Below, one piece after another: positions 54,845-63,788 of a stretch of DNA of 64,000 nucleotides. The DNA lies in contig NZ_JBQCJW010000002.1 of assembly GCF_051967575.1 (NCBI RefSeq), forward strand, positions 165,824 through 229,823. Direction: 5' to 3'. Origin of the DNA: Solibacillus silvestris_B (lineage in GTDB: Bacteria > Bacillota > Bacilli > Bacillales_A > Planococcaceae). The notes beneath the pieces were generated by a model. It ran no database searches and had not been told where the DNA came from. It saw nothing but the letters and a program-made list of their open reading frames with translations. Every line of letters starts with the position of its first letter. Position 1 is the stretch's first letter. The position numbers and the translations under genes were made by a program.

Positions 54845-56176
54845 TCACCAACTTTCTAATGCAGCTGGAACAGTAGTTTTTGTCTCTTTTCTTCCAATTG
54901 AAAAGTAGTCAAAATTATGCTTTTCCATATCATTTACATTAAAGCAGTTTCTCCCGTCCAATATAATGGGAGTATCCATAGAATGGAAAATCGTTAAGTC
55001 CACATTCTTGATTTCATCCCATTCTGTAAGAATCAATACAGCAGCTGCATTTTCAATTGCTTCTCCTATATCTTCCATATATACAAGGGTGTCGCCTAAA
55101 ATATTTTTCGCATTTCCCATCGCAATCGGATCATATGCATAAACGATTGCCCCCGATTTTACGAGTTCATTGATTATTTGAATTGAAGGAGCTTCACGCA
55201 TATCATCGGTGTTTGGTTTGAATGCCAATCCTAAAATCGCAATCTTCTTCCCTGTCACATTGCCGATTTTTTCGTATAACTTATCAAGTAATATTCGCTG
55301 CTGTTTTTTGTTTACATTAACTACGCCTTTTAATAATTCAAAGTCGTATTTCACATTGCCGGCTATTTGAATTAGAGCTTTTGTATCTTTCGGGAAACAT
55401 GATCCTCCATATCCAATCCCCGCTTTTAAAAATCCGGGGCCTATTCGTTTATCAAGGCCCATCCCAACGGCAACTTTCTCCACATCAGCTCCTACTCGTT
55501 CGCAAATATTGGCGATTTCGTTTATGAAGCTTATTTTCGTAGCCAAAAAAGCATTGGAAGCATATTTAATCATTTCCGCACTTCGAATATCTGTAATATA
55601 AATCGGGATATTGAAAGGGCGATTCACTTCAGCTAGAATATTGGCTGCTCTTTCACTATTTGTTCCAATGACAATTCGATCTCCATGAAAGGAATCAAAA
55701 ATAGCGGAACCTTCTCTTAAAAATTCAGGATTTGAAACAACTTCAATATTTATATGGTATAATTTGTTATGATCGATTATTTGCCGTAATCGATCATTCG
55801 TGCCAACTGGTACGGTACTTTTTGTCACAACAATCGTATCTTGCTTGGCGGTTAGAGCGATTGTTGTGGCCACTTGTTCCACATATTGCAAATTTGCTGA
55901 GCCATCTTCATTTTCAGGTGTTCCAACAGCAATATAAATTACCTGTGCCTCTTTAAATCCATCTTCGTAATCTGTCGTAAAATATAATCTTCCAGCCTGT
56001 ATATTCTTTTTCATAAAGTTTGATAAACTAGGTTCAAATATCGGGGAAACCCCTTTTCTCATTTTTTTCACTTTCGCTTCATCAATATCGATACAAGTGA
56101 CATGGTGGCCAATTTCCGACAAAGCGACACCTGTTACCAAACCAACATATCCTGTGCCAACTACTGCTACTTTCAA
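54845..56176 (-). CDS. ugd: UDP-glucose 6-dehydrogenase
   Basis: This enzyme oxidises UDP-glucose to UDP-glucuronate. The 443-residue protein has the NAD motif GTGYVGLVTG, the catalytic cysteine in GYGGSCFPKD and AFKPNTDDMREAPS in the C-terminal domain. The TTG start follows GGAGGG and overlaps the galU stop (TTGA), so GalU product feeds it directly. In B. subtilis homologues (YwqF, TuaD) are phosphorylated on tyrosine by YwqD; the kinase at 42.1 kb may do the same here. Confidence 0.96.
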   Translation of the reverse strand: MKVAVVGTGYVGLVTGVALSEIGHHVTCIDIDEAKVKKMRKGVSPIFEPSLSNFMKKNIQAGRLYFTTDYEDGFKEAQVIYIAVGTPENEDGSANLQYVEQVATTIALTAKQDTIVVTKSTVPVGTNDRLRQIIDHNKLYHINIEVVSNPEFLREGSAIFDSFHGDRIVIGTNSERAANILAEVNRPFNIPIYITDIRSAEMIKYASNAFLATKISFINEIANICERVGADVEKVAVGMGLDKRIGPGFLKAGIGYGGSCFPKDTKALIQIAGNVKYDFELLKGVVNVNKKQQRILLDKLYEKIGNVTGKKIAILGLAFKPNTDDMREAPSIQIINELVKSGAIVYAYDPIAMGNAKNILGDTLVYMEDIGEAIENAAAVLILTEWDEIKNVDLTIFHSMDTPIILDGRNCFNVNDMEKHNFDYFSIGRKETKTTVPAALESW

Positions 56177-57072
56177 TGGATTCCCTCCAATAATGTTGAT
56201 TTTGAAGAGTTGTTCTGGAATCTTTGCAGCATTTTACGAACATCGGATGCCAACTCTTCGTTATGGAGAGCAAACTCGATTGTTGTCAGTATAAACCCTA
56301 GTTTTTCACCGACATCAAACCGTTTGCCATCAAAGTTGTACGCATATACTTGCTGAATTTCATTTAACTTTTGTATCGCATCTGTCAGTTGAATTTCCCC
56401 CCCTGCCCCTGCTTCTTGACACTCAAGAAAAGTGAAAATTTCAGGTGTCAACACATAGCGTCCCATTATTGCTAAATTTGAAGGTGCACTCCCTAGTTTT
56501 GGTTTTTCAATAAATTTGCGCACGCGATACACCCGATCCTTATTATTAATCGGATCAATAATGCCGTAGCGTTCTGTTTCTTCGTACGAAACATGCTGTA
56601 CACCAATGATTGAACTGCCTGTTTGTTCATATTGTGCGATTAATTGTTTTGTGCAAGGAACGTTCGCTTGCACAATATCATCTCCCAAAAGCACGGCAAA
56701 AGGCTCATTTCCGATAAATTTGCGTGCACACCAGATTGCGTGGCCCAACCCTTTTGGTTCTTTTTGGCGAATATAATGAATATTGACGTTCGAGGATTTA
56801 TTCACTTTTTCCAGCAAGTCAAGCTTACCTTTTTCTTTTAAATGCTGTTCAAGTTCGAAATTCCGATCGAAATGATCTTCTATCGCGCGCTTTCCTTTTC
56901 CTGTTACAATGATGATGTCTTCAATACCTGAAAGAATCGCCTCTTCTACAATATATTCAATGGTAGGACGATCTACAATTGGTAGCATTTCCTTAGGCAT
57001 CGCTTTTGTTGCCGGCAAAAACCGTGTACCTAAACCTGCTGCTGGAATGATTGCTTTTTTTACAATTTTCAT
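56173..57072 (-). CDS. galU: UTP-glucose-1-phosphate uridylyltransferase
   Basis: GalU makes UDP-glucose. The 299-residue sequence starts at the ATG at 57072 (MKIVKKAIIPAAGLGTRFLP), after AAAGGGAG; the 40 extra upstream codons have no ribosome site. The nucleotidyltransferase motif GLGTRFLPATKAMPKEM, VTGKGKRAIEDHFD and VLLGDDIV are typical. It overlaps ugd by four bases, forming galU-ugd, the standard UDP-glucuronate route. Confidence 0.96.
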   Translation of the reverse strand: MKIVKKAIIPAAGLGTRFLPATKAMPKEMLPIVDRPTIEYIVEEAILSGIEDIIIVTGKGKRAIEDHFDRNFELEQHLKEKGKLDLLEKVNKSSNVNIHYIRQKEPKGLGHAIWCARKFIGNEPFAVLLGDDIVQANVPCTKQLIAQYEQTGSSIIGVQHVSYEETERYGIIDPINNKDRVYRVRKFIEKPKLGSAPSNLAIMGRYVLTPEIFTFLECQEAGAGGEIQLTDAIQKLNEIQQVYAYNFDGKRFDVGEKLGFILTTIEFALHNEELASDVRKMLQRFQNNSSKSTLLEGIH

Positions 57073-57241
57073 AAAAACTCCCTTTCTATGTTTAAAGTAA
57101 TGAGGCTGTATTAAAACCATCCGTATGTTCTTTAATGTCGTTCCTTTCGAAGTCAATTGTATTGTATATGTTATGATTAGAAACATTATCACTACTCAAA
57201 AGTAATAAAACATCCACAAACATTTGGTGAATATTGCTGCT

Positions 57242-58150
57242 TCAAATCCCCAAATGCTCCTTTAAGTTATTTTGAATATGTGTAAGCTCTCCCTTATTTG
57301 GCACATAATAATAAATGTTATTCAGCATCATGCTTTCTCCATTATTCATAAAGAGCTGCTCAATCGTAGTAAAACTATCGCCATAGTTTTTTCGTATGTT
57401 AAGTAAATCTTCGAAAGCGGCATTTATTTCGATATTCTTTTCTATTGTTTTGAAAATCGATTTATAATTCCATAATGTATTAAGCGACATACTTTCCTTT
57501 AAAACGCCTTGAATGACTTGTTTTTGACGATTTTGCCGGCCAAAATCACCAGCGGGATCATCATAGCGCATGCGTACATACTTCAAAGACTCCTCGCCAT
57601 CCAATGCCAATTCCCCAACTGGAAAATATTCGCCTTCATAATTGAATTCCAAATTATTTTCTACCGTAATTCCGCCGACTATATCAATAATATCTACGAA
57701 GCTTTCCATATTAACTTTTGCAACATAATCAATAGGTATTGCCAATAAACTTTCAACTGTTTTAACCGACATTGCCATACCGCCAAATGAATATGCATGA
57801 TTAATCTTATCTTTAAAGCCTTTTCCGATTATTTCTGTATACGTATCACGCGGGATGCTAAGCATTTTTGTTGTCCGGAGTGTAGGGTTGACAGTTAAAA
57901 CAATCATTGTGTCAGAGCGGCCGACATCCCCATTTCGTTCGTCCACCCCTAAAATCAAAGCTGAAAATGGTTCTATTTTTGTTGAAACATCGACTACTTC
58001 TGAACGAATATCAGACATTCCATAGTCAATAGGCGTATATATTTCATTTGCAGTACTTTTAATTTCTCCGTACACATTTAGCACGAGAATGAGGCATCCT
58101 ATAAAAAAAATAGCAATAATGCCAATTCCCCACTTCCATCCTTTTTTCAT
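57242..58150 (-). CDS. LytR-CpsA-Psr family ligase
   Basis: LCP proteins attach undecaprenyl-linked polymers to peptidoglycan. The 302-residue protein has an N-terminal membrane anchor (about 7-25) and an extracellular LCP domain with GVDERNGDVGRSDTMIV, SIPRDTY and the later RMRYDDPAGDFGRQNRQK, all hallmark acid/Arg positions. The ATG at 58150 follows AAGGGAGG. It would couple the polysaccharide made by this locus to the wall. Its own promoter is seen just upstream. Confidence 0.94.
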   Translation of the reverse strand: MKKGWKWGIGIIAIFFIGCLILVLNVYGEIKSTANEIYTPIDYGMSDIRSEVVDVSTKIEPFSALILGVDERNGDVGRSDTMIVLTVNPTLRTTKMLSIPRDTYTEIIGKGFKDKINHAYSFGGMAMSVKTVESLLAIPIDYVAKVNMESFVDIIDIVGGITVENNLEFNYEGEYFPVGELALDGEESLKYVRMRYDDPAGDFGRQNRQKQVIQGVLKESMSLNTLWNYKSIFKTIEKNIEINAAFEDLLNIRKNYGDSFTTIEQLFMNNGESMMLNNIYYYVPNKGELTHIQNNLKEHLGI

Positions 58151-58186
58151 CAATTGCCTCCCTTTTTATTCAATTTAAAGTTTCGT

Positions 58187-58215
58187 AGTTTATTGCAAAT
58201 ATGGGTTTTAGTCAA
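58187..58215 (-). promoter_or_regulatory. Candidate sigma-A promoter of the LCP gene
   Basis: On the minus strand TTGACT (58210-58215) and TAAACT (58187-58192) are 17 bases apart, with a predicted start about 30 bases before the LCP ATG. Confidence 0.5.
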
Positions 58216-58430
58216 ATTAAAATATATGTTATTTTCGGATAATAAAGTGTAGGGAAATATACTTCGAGTTTTTTAGCATGTGGAGTTATTAAGTTAATAA
58301 GACGGGAATATTTTTTTAATTAACCGGCATTCAGTCCATAGTATATGATATTTATATGAGCCATTATAACCAAGCTTCGTTTTTTTATACGTTATGAACA
58401 TATGAAATTGAATCGAAAAAGAACAACAAA

Positions 58431-58459
58431 AGATATTTAGAATCAAATCCTAAATACCT
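58431..58459 (-). terminator. Candidate terminator after galE
   Basis: AGATATTTAG (58431-58440) pairs with CTAAATACCT (58450-58459), one G-T; the following T-tract is short (TTTTGTTG). The rest of the 58.15-58.52 kb gap shows nothing except the LCP promoter. Confidence 0.6.
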
Positions 58460-58521
58460 TCAAAAACATCTTTCCAACTGTTTTTCAATTGCGGGCATGG
58501 CAAAGCATAAGAAGATTTAAT

Positions 58522-59514
58522 TCACGCTTCCTGGAAATTTTGCTCAAAGCGCCAAGCATCGCGGCACATAGAGAGAAGATCGCGTTTCGCTGTCCATCCC
58601 AATTCCCGCTGAGCTTTTGAAGTGTCGGCATAACAGGACGCAATATCGCCTTGCCTGCGATCCACGATTTTATATGGTATAGTAACTCTATTTGCTGCTT
58701 CAAAAGCTTTTACCAGTTGTAAAACAGTTGTGCCTTGCCCTGTGCCCAAATTATAAACATGAACCCCTTTAGTCAAATGCTCAATTGCAGCTGCATGCCC
58801 TTCCGCTAAATCCATAACATGTATATAATCACGTACACCTGTGCCATCAACAGTTAAGTAATCGTTGCCAAATATACTTAAATATTGCCGTTTTCCTCTG
58901 CCAACTTGTGTCACATAAGGCATTAAATTATTTGGTGTTCCATTAGGAGCTTCACCAATCAGCCCGCTTTCATGCGCACCAATCGGATTGAAATAGCGTA
59001 ATATGGAAACGGAAAACGCAGGATTTACTTTAGCGATATCTGTTAAAATTCGCTCACACATAATTTTTGTTTCACCATAAGGGTTTGCAGGAGGCAATAG
59101 GTCCATCGTTTCCACAAACGGAACCTTGTTTTCCCCGTACACTGTAGCAGATGAGCTAAATACAAATCGTTTAATATTAAATTTCAAACAAGCGTTTACT
59201 AGCATAATTGTACTTACAAGGTTATTTGTATAATACAATGCCGGCTTTTCCACTGATTCGCCGACAGCTTTCATCCCGGCCAAATGGATAATGCCGTCAA
59301 TATGATGATTTGCGAAAATATTCTCGAGTGCTTGTTGATCGGACACATCAATTTTATAAAAAGGGATTTCTTTACTTGTGAGGTGTTTAATCTTTTCGAT
59401 CGAATCTTTATTGCTATTGCTTAAATTATCCGCAACAACTACTGAATGCCCATTTTCAATTAAAGCGATACATGTATGTGAACCGATATATCCAGCACCG
59501 CCTGTTACTAAAAT
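58522..59514 (-). CDS. galE: UDP-glucose 4-epimerase lacking a standard start codon
   Basis: GalE interconverts UDP-glucose and UDP-galactose. The reading frame is intact back to ILVTGGAGYIGSH, so the Rossmann motif is coded, with SSSATVYGE and the catalytic YGETK downstream. However, between the in-frame stop and this motif there is no ATG, GTG or TTG: codons read K-G-G-K-T-A-E-I-L-V. A ribosome-like AAAGGGGG lies there, so initiation at the ATT at 59514 (330 residues) is possible, or the start was mutated. Starting at the GTG at 59346 would delete the NAD-binding site. The frame is otherwise full length. Confidence 0.8.
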   Translation of the reverse strand: MLVTGGAGYIGSHTCIALIENGHSVVVADNLSNSNKDSIEKIKHLTSKEIPFYKIDVSDQQALENIFANHHIDGIIHLAGMKAVGESVEKPALYYTNNLVSTIMLVNACLKFNIKRFVFSSSATVYGENKVPFVETMDLLPPANPYGETKIMCERILTDIAKVNPAFSVSILRYFNPIGAHESGLIGEAPNGTPNNLMPYVTQVGRGKRQYLSIFGNDYLTVDGTGVRDYIHVMDLAEGHAAAIEHLTKGVHVYNLGTGQGTTVLQLVKAFEAANRVTIPYKIVDRRQGDIASCYADTSKAQRELGWTAKRDLLSMCRDAWRFEQNFQEA

Positions 59515-59722
59515 TTCCGCTGTCTTTCCCCCTTTGTTTCTATTTCAACTTTCATATGAAGCATTTAATCATTGTAAAATCTATCCTATTCATATGACGA
59601 TGCAACTATTCTTATATGCCAAAAAAAGAGTGGACAACCTTGCAATCGACAAACTTAATAATATTTTTCATTTAGGAGATGCCTATTTCCATAGTTTCCA
59701 TATTAATCATCCCTTTTTTTAC

Positions 59723-60487
59723 TTAATAAATCTTCCACCACTTTACAGTTTCAACTTCCTCGGGCTCTTTTATAAGAAAGGTTTTATTTTGCAAAATTCT
59801 AGCGTTATTTTCCAGGAAAGTATCGACTGCTTCCAATTGTTTTCTTTTTTCCAAATAACGAAGACCTTCTTCAAAATGAAATGAACGAGTTGTTGTATTA
59901 TGCGCATCCGAGCCATACATGTGAACTAAATTGGCACGTATTAAATCAAGTGACAGCTTTTGTACAGTTCGACCAAAATGGCCTGTTAAACTTCCTGCTG
60001 TTATTTGTGAATAGGCTCCTTGGCGAATAAGTTCAGCTAAACGGTCTGGTTTTTCAGCAATGGCTTTATTGCGTTCCGGATGGGCAATAATGGGAGTAAT
60101 GCCTTCTAGCAGCAATGAATGAATGATATGTTTTGTATAGATCGGTACTGTATTATTCGGTAATTCCAGTAGTACATATTGTGAGTTGGCTAATGTGTGG
60201 ATTTGCTTATTTTGGTAGCGGGGAACAATATTTTCGGATAATCGTACTTCATGGCCAGTATAAAGAGTAAGCGGAATATTATTATTGATAAGCTCATTTT
60301 GCAATATTGTAACTTGGTTCGTTACTTCTTCATATTTCGCATCATATTTTGGATGATTGCTATGAGAAGTGGCGATGATTGTCGTTATTCCTTCTTTCAC
60401 TGCTTGTTCAAACAGTTTCATTGATTCTTCCATGCTTCTGGGTCCATCATCTACATTCCATAATAGATGGCAATGCATATCAACCAT
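59723..60487 (-). CDS. CpsB/YwqE-type tyrosine phosphatase
   Basis: A 254-residue manganese-dependent PHP-fold phosphatase that reverses the BY-kinase. Metal ligands appear in DMHCHLLWNVDDGP, TSHSNH, TGHEVRLSE, IAHPERNKA and YGSDAHNTT. The ATG at 60487 follows AGAGGTG. The gene is 17 kb away from its kinase partner at 42.1 kb, at the other end of the locus. Length and motifs are normal. Confidence 0.93.
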   Translation of the reverse strand: MVDMHCHLLWNVDDGPRSMEESMKLFEQAVKEGITTIIATSHSNHPKYDAKYEEVTNQVTILQNELINNNIPLTLYTGHEVRLSENIVPRYQNKQIHTLANSQYVLLELPNNTVPIYTKHIIHSLLLEGITPIIAHPERNKAIAEKPDRLAELIRQGAYSQITAGSLTGHFGRTVQKLSLDLIRANLVHMYGSDAHNTTTRSFHFEEGLRYLEKRKQLEAVDTFLENNARILQNKTFLIKEPEEVETVKWWKIY

Positions 60488-60674
60488 TGTCTTCACCTCT
60501 GTTTATTAATGATTCACTCAGATTAACTAGAACGTATATTACGCATATTTTACCTATAGTTCCATTTTATTATGAAAACCCCTTTTTTAAACAGGGTTGA
60601 GAAAAATGCATTTGAGCTAAATGATGTTCATTTTATGTGGTTCTTCTTAATAAGCTTGCACTTTCCTGTCCACT

Positions 60675-60721
60675 AAAAAACGCCTATGCTTCGTGTTGAA
60701 CAATACTAAGTTCACATAGGC
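60675..60721 (-). terminator. Terminator after ymdB
   Basis: GCCTATG (60682-60688) pairs with CATAGGC (60715-60721); the large loop holds a second TGAAC/GTTCA stem. A TTTTTT run follows on the minus strand. Confidence 0.8.
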
Positions 60722-60738
60722 AATAGGCGGTGTGTTAT

Positions 60739-61536
60739 TTATGCTTGAAAGGGATTGTCTTCATTGATTAAAATACGCTCTTGGCGAATTGCTTTGCCTG
60801 TTTTATCATCAATCTCGACAAAGAATGCGCTTAATACGGCACGACCCTTTTTCGGTACTTCATAACGTGCAGGCATATTTGTTAAAAACTTATAAATGAC
60901 ATTGTCTTTTCCCATACCTAAAACTTCATCATATGGTCCAGTCATTCCAACATCGGTAATATACGCTGTGCCTCCCGGGTAAATGCGATTGTCGGCTGTT
61001 TGTACATGTGTATGTGTCCCAACAACGACAGATGCCTTGCCATCTAAATGCCAGCTTAGTGCAATTTTTTCGCTCGTTGCTTCTGCATGGAAATCGACGA
61101 ACACGAGCGGCGAGGTTTTATGCGCTTCTTCGACAAGCTCCAATGCCATTGCAAACGGGTCTTCATGGGGCGGTAAGAATACACGGCCATGCAGATTAAT
61201 GACCGAAATTGTCACACCATTTTTCGATACTTGGGTCATCCCGCGGCCTGGTGCGTCTTTCGAAAAGTTCGCTGGCCGGATTAAGTAATCCGCATCATCG
61301 ATAAAATCAAAAATGTCCTTATTATCCCACGTATGGTTGCCCATCGTAATGACATCGACGCCCATTTGCAACAAATCAGTGTAAATAGGACGGGTAATCC
61401 CGCGGCCTGCCGCAGCATTTTCGCCATTTGCAATTACAATATCCAAATTATATTTTTTCTTTAAACGAGGCAAGTACTGTTCAACCGCATCACGTCCGAT
61501 GGAACCAACAATATCCCCAATAAATAATACTTTCAT
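60739..61536 (-). CDS. ymdB: Metallophosphoesterase YmdB
   Basis: YmdB is a cyclic-nucleotide/2',3'-cNMP-type phosphodiesterase that in B. subtilis switches cells between motility and biofilm fates. The 265-residue protein shows FIGDIVGSIGRDAV, VIANGENAAAGRGI, TMGNHTWDN, DFHAEATSEK and VGTHTHVQTADN, the dimetal site. The ATG at 61536 is preferred over a longer start. In B. subtilis ymdB is near recA/rny; here it sits inside the polysaccharide locus with its own terminator. Confidence 0.94.
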   Translation of the reverse strand: MKVLFIGDIVGSIGRDAVEQYLPRLKKKYNLDIVIANGENAAAGRGITRPIYTDLLQMGVDVITMGNHTWDNKDIFDFIDDADYLIRPANFSKDAPGRGMTQVSKNGVTISVINLHGRVFLPPHEDPFAMALELVEEAHKTSPLVFVDFHAEATSEKIALSWHLDGKASVVVGTHTHVQTADNRIYPGGTAYITDVGMTGPYDEVLGMGKDNVIYKFLTNMPARYEVPKKGRAVLSAFFVEIDDKTGKAIRQERILINEDNPFQA

Positions 61537-61791
61537 TTTATAACCACTCTTTCTCTTCCTAAACATTTAATCATTTTACCATTTGTTTCAGGTTATTAGC
61601 AATTTTTATAATGAATAATCAATTGCCCCTAGCCTATTTGCAGATAAGCTGGAATTTTTCGATGCAATGGAATAGCGGTCAGTCAGCTGTTATCACCTGG
61701 TACTGCGTTTTTATATTCTTTAAGAAAGCTGGCGATATATCATACTGTTGGATCAATTGCCGGTTATACACAGTCTTAAAGGAGCTAAATC

Positions 61792-61822
61792 AAAAAAACT
61801 GCCGCAAAGTAAAATGCAGCAG
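61792..61822 (-). terminator. Terminator after the second epimerase gene
   Basis: CTGCCGC (61799-61805) pairs with GCAGCAG (61816-61822), one G-T; seven T follow on the minus strand. Confidence 0.85.
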
Positions 61823-61833
61823 AAAATTTCCCA

Positions 61834-62796
61834 TTAATATTTCAAGTTTTGATGCCAACTCCAAGCGTCCTCAATCATGTGCTGAAGATTCTTTTCCGCT
61901 TGCCAACCAAGTTCTTTTTTCATTTTTTGAGGGTTAGCAATTTGTGCAGTCGAATCATCCTCACGTCTTCTGGAAATTTTCACTTTCGATTTTTTATTTG
62001 TTATTTGCTCGCATATTTCAATAATCTCTTTTATGGAATAGCCTTGATCATCACTTAAGTTATAAATTGTAAATGCCGTTTTTTCAATTTTTAACGTCTG
62101 TAATGCCAATGCATGGGCATTTGCCAAATCCTCAATATGAATAAAGCCCCGCATACATGTCCCATCGGAAGTAACATAATCTTCTTCAAATATTGTGATC
62201 TCCGGGTTTTCGCCATTTAAATGTTCCAATATAAGAGGTATTAACCGGGTATCAGGCAAATGATTTTCTCCCGTTTGTGCCATGGCTTGTGCGCCACCTA
62301 CGTTAAGATAACGCAGCACAATACAATTCATATTATATACTTTCGCATAATCCTCCAAAATTCTTTCAACAAAATATTTGGATCGACCATATGGGTTCAT
62401 CGGTTCAGCAAAACTTTGTTCTTGCAGAAATTCATTTAATGGAGCAGATGTAGAAGAGAAAATGATATTATTGACTTTATGTGTACGCATAACCTTTAAC
62501 AACACTAAAGTGGCAGCAACATTATTTTCATAATAATGCTGCGGATTTTCAACAGAATTCGCAGTTGCACTTGCAGCTGCAACATGGACTACCGCATCAA
62601 TGGGAAAAAGCGAGAAAACCTGCGTCAAACGCTGTTCATCCGCTAAATCACCTTCAATAAAAATAGCTGCTTCATTTACTGCTTCACGATTTCCTGTTGA
62701 TAAATTATCATATACAATGACTTGCTCTGTTTCTACTAATAGATTTACAACATGGCTTCCAATATAGCCTGCACCACCAACGACTAATATCAACAA
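61834..62796 (-). CDS. UDP-glucose 4-epimerase-like protein (second copy)
   Basis: A 320-residue extended-SDR epimerase of the GalE family. The start VVGGAGYIGSHVV carries the NAD motif (with V for the usual T before GG). In place of the usual SSxAxxYG it has FSSTSAPLNEF, so the region after the catalytic Ser is unusual, while the catalytic YGRSK is kept. LRYLNVGGA follows. The TTG start follows AAGGGGGAAGG. The divergence from the neighbouring galE suggests a different UDP-sugar. It is downstream of a GT2 gene, by 38 bases. Confidence 0.87.
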   Translation of the reverse strand: MLILVVGGAGYIGSHVVNLLVETEQVIVYDNLSTGNREAVNEAAIFIEGDLADEQRLTQVFSLFPIDAVVHVAAASATANSVENPQHYYENNVAATLVLLKVMRTHKVNNIIFSSTSAPLNEFLQEQSFAEPMNPYGRSKYFVERILEDYAKVYNMNCIVLRYLNVGGAQAMAQTGENHLPDTRLIPLILEHLNGENPEITIFEEDYVTSDGTCMRGFIHIEDLANAHALALQTLKIEKTAFTIYNLSDDQGYSIKEIIEICEQITNKKSKVKISRRREDDSTAQIANPQKMKKELGWQAEKNLQHMIEDAWSWHQNLKY

Positions 62797-62834
62797 ACCT
62801 TCCCCCTTTCATTAATCAAAATGAAAAATTGCTG

Positions 62835-63788
62835 TCAAACCTTTACTTTGCGAACTAAGCGAAAAATTGTCGGATATAATTTCAGCTTTACTAATGGTTT
62901 CATTATTCGAAGTTTCCATGGGAGTTGGGAAAAACTTTTGCCTTCCCTCATAATTTGGCGCTCTAAAGATTTTAATTGCCGTGTATTCGATGTCGTTACC
63001 AATACATAATGATAGCGATATATATATAGTCTTAAATTTAATGCTTCCATCACATTGCGATATTGCCTTTTATCAAAAAATTGCTTGAGCTGCGAATATG
63101 TTTGCTCATGGGATTGTGCAATCGTTGGATTATAGCTTTTATTAAATGTGCCTTCACGCTGTACATAGCAGTATTGTGGTTCATTCACAATAGCTATTTT
63201 TTTCGCAAATGATAAATAGCGTGCAACAAAACCTACATCCTCGAAAAAGGCACGGTTTTCAAAAAATAATTCCTTTTCTACAATTGTATTTCGCAAAAAA
63301 AGCTTATTCCACATGATAGCATATGCCTCATTATGCTTTGCCAGGAAATAATCTACCGGATTTGGTTTATTCGACAGCGTTTCATTTATTTTATATAGTT
63401 TTTTACGCTTCGTTTCAGGCCAATATTTTGTATAGCCGCATAACACAAAATCCGCATTTTTTTGCTCTGCACGCTGCGCCAGTTTTTCATACATCGTACT
63501 TTCCACAAAATCATGACCATCTACAAATGCGATATATTTTCCGGCAGCTTTTTTTATCCCGTAATTCCGTGCTTCTCCTAAACCGGCATTTTCTAGCGTA
63601 AATAATTGAAAACGAAGGTCTCCCTTTATGAATGTTTCACAAACACTTGCTGTCCCGTCTGTAGAACCATCATTCATGATGAGCACTTCTATCGCTTGCA
63701 ATGTTTGGTTTTGCAAGCTTTGAAGACACTTTATTATAGATGTTTCAACATTTTTTGCAGCGACAATAACAGTAACGATAGGCATCAT
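62835..63788 (-). CDS. Family 2 glycosyltransferase
   Basis: A 317-residue GT-A glycosyltransferase. IVTVIVAAKNVETSI, MNDGSTDGTASVCE, AGLGEARNYGI and the DxD-like AFVDGHDF are the usual GT2 motifs (DGHD in place of the common DSDD). The C-terminus is basic and has no membrane segment. AGGAGAATG precedes the ATG pair. First gene of a GT2-epimerase unit ended by the terminator at 61792. Nothing coding is seen between 63789 and the window end. Confidence 0.9.
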   Translation of the reverse strand: MMPIVTVIVAAKNVETSIIKCLQSLQNQTLQAIEVLIMNDGSTDGTASVCETFIKGDLRFQLFTLENAGLGEARNYGIKKAAGKYIAFVDGHDFVESTMYEKLAQRAEQKNADFVLCGYTKYWPETKRKKLYKINETLSNKPNPVDYFLAKHNEAYAIMWNKLFLRNTIVEKELFFENRAFFEDVGFVARYLSFAKKIAIVNEPQYCYVQREGTFNKSYNPTIAQSHEQTYSQLKQFFDKRQYRNVMEALNLRLYIYRYHYVLVTTSNTRQLKSLERQIMREGKSFSQLPWKLRIMKPLVKLKLYPTIFRLVRKVKV

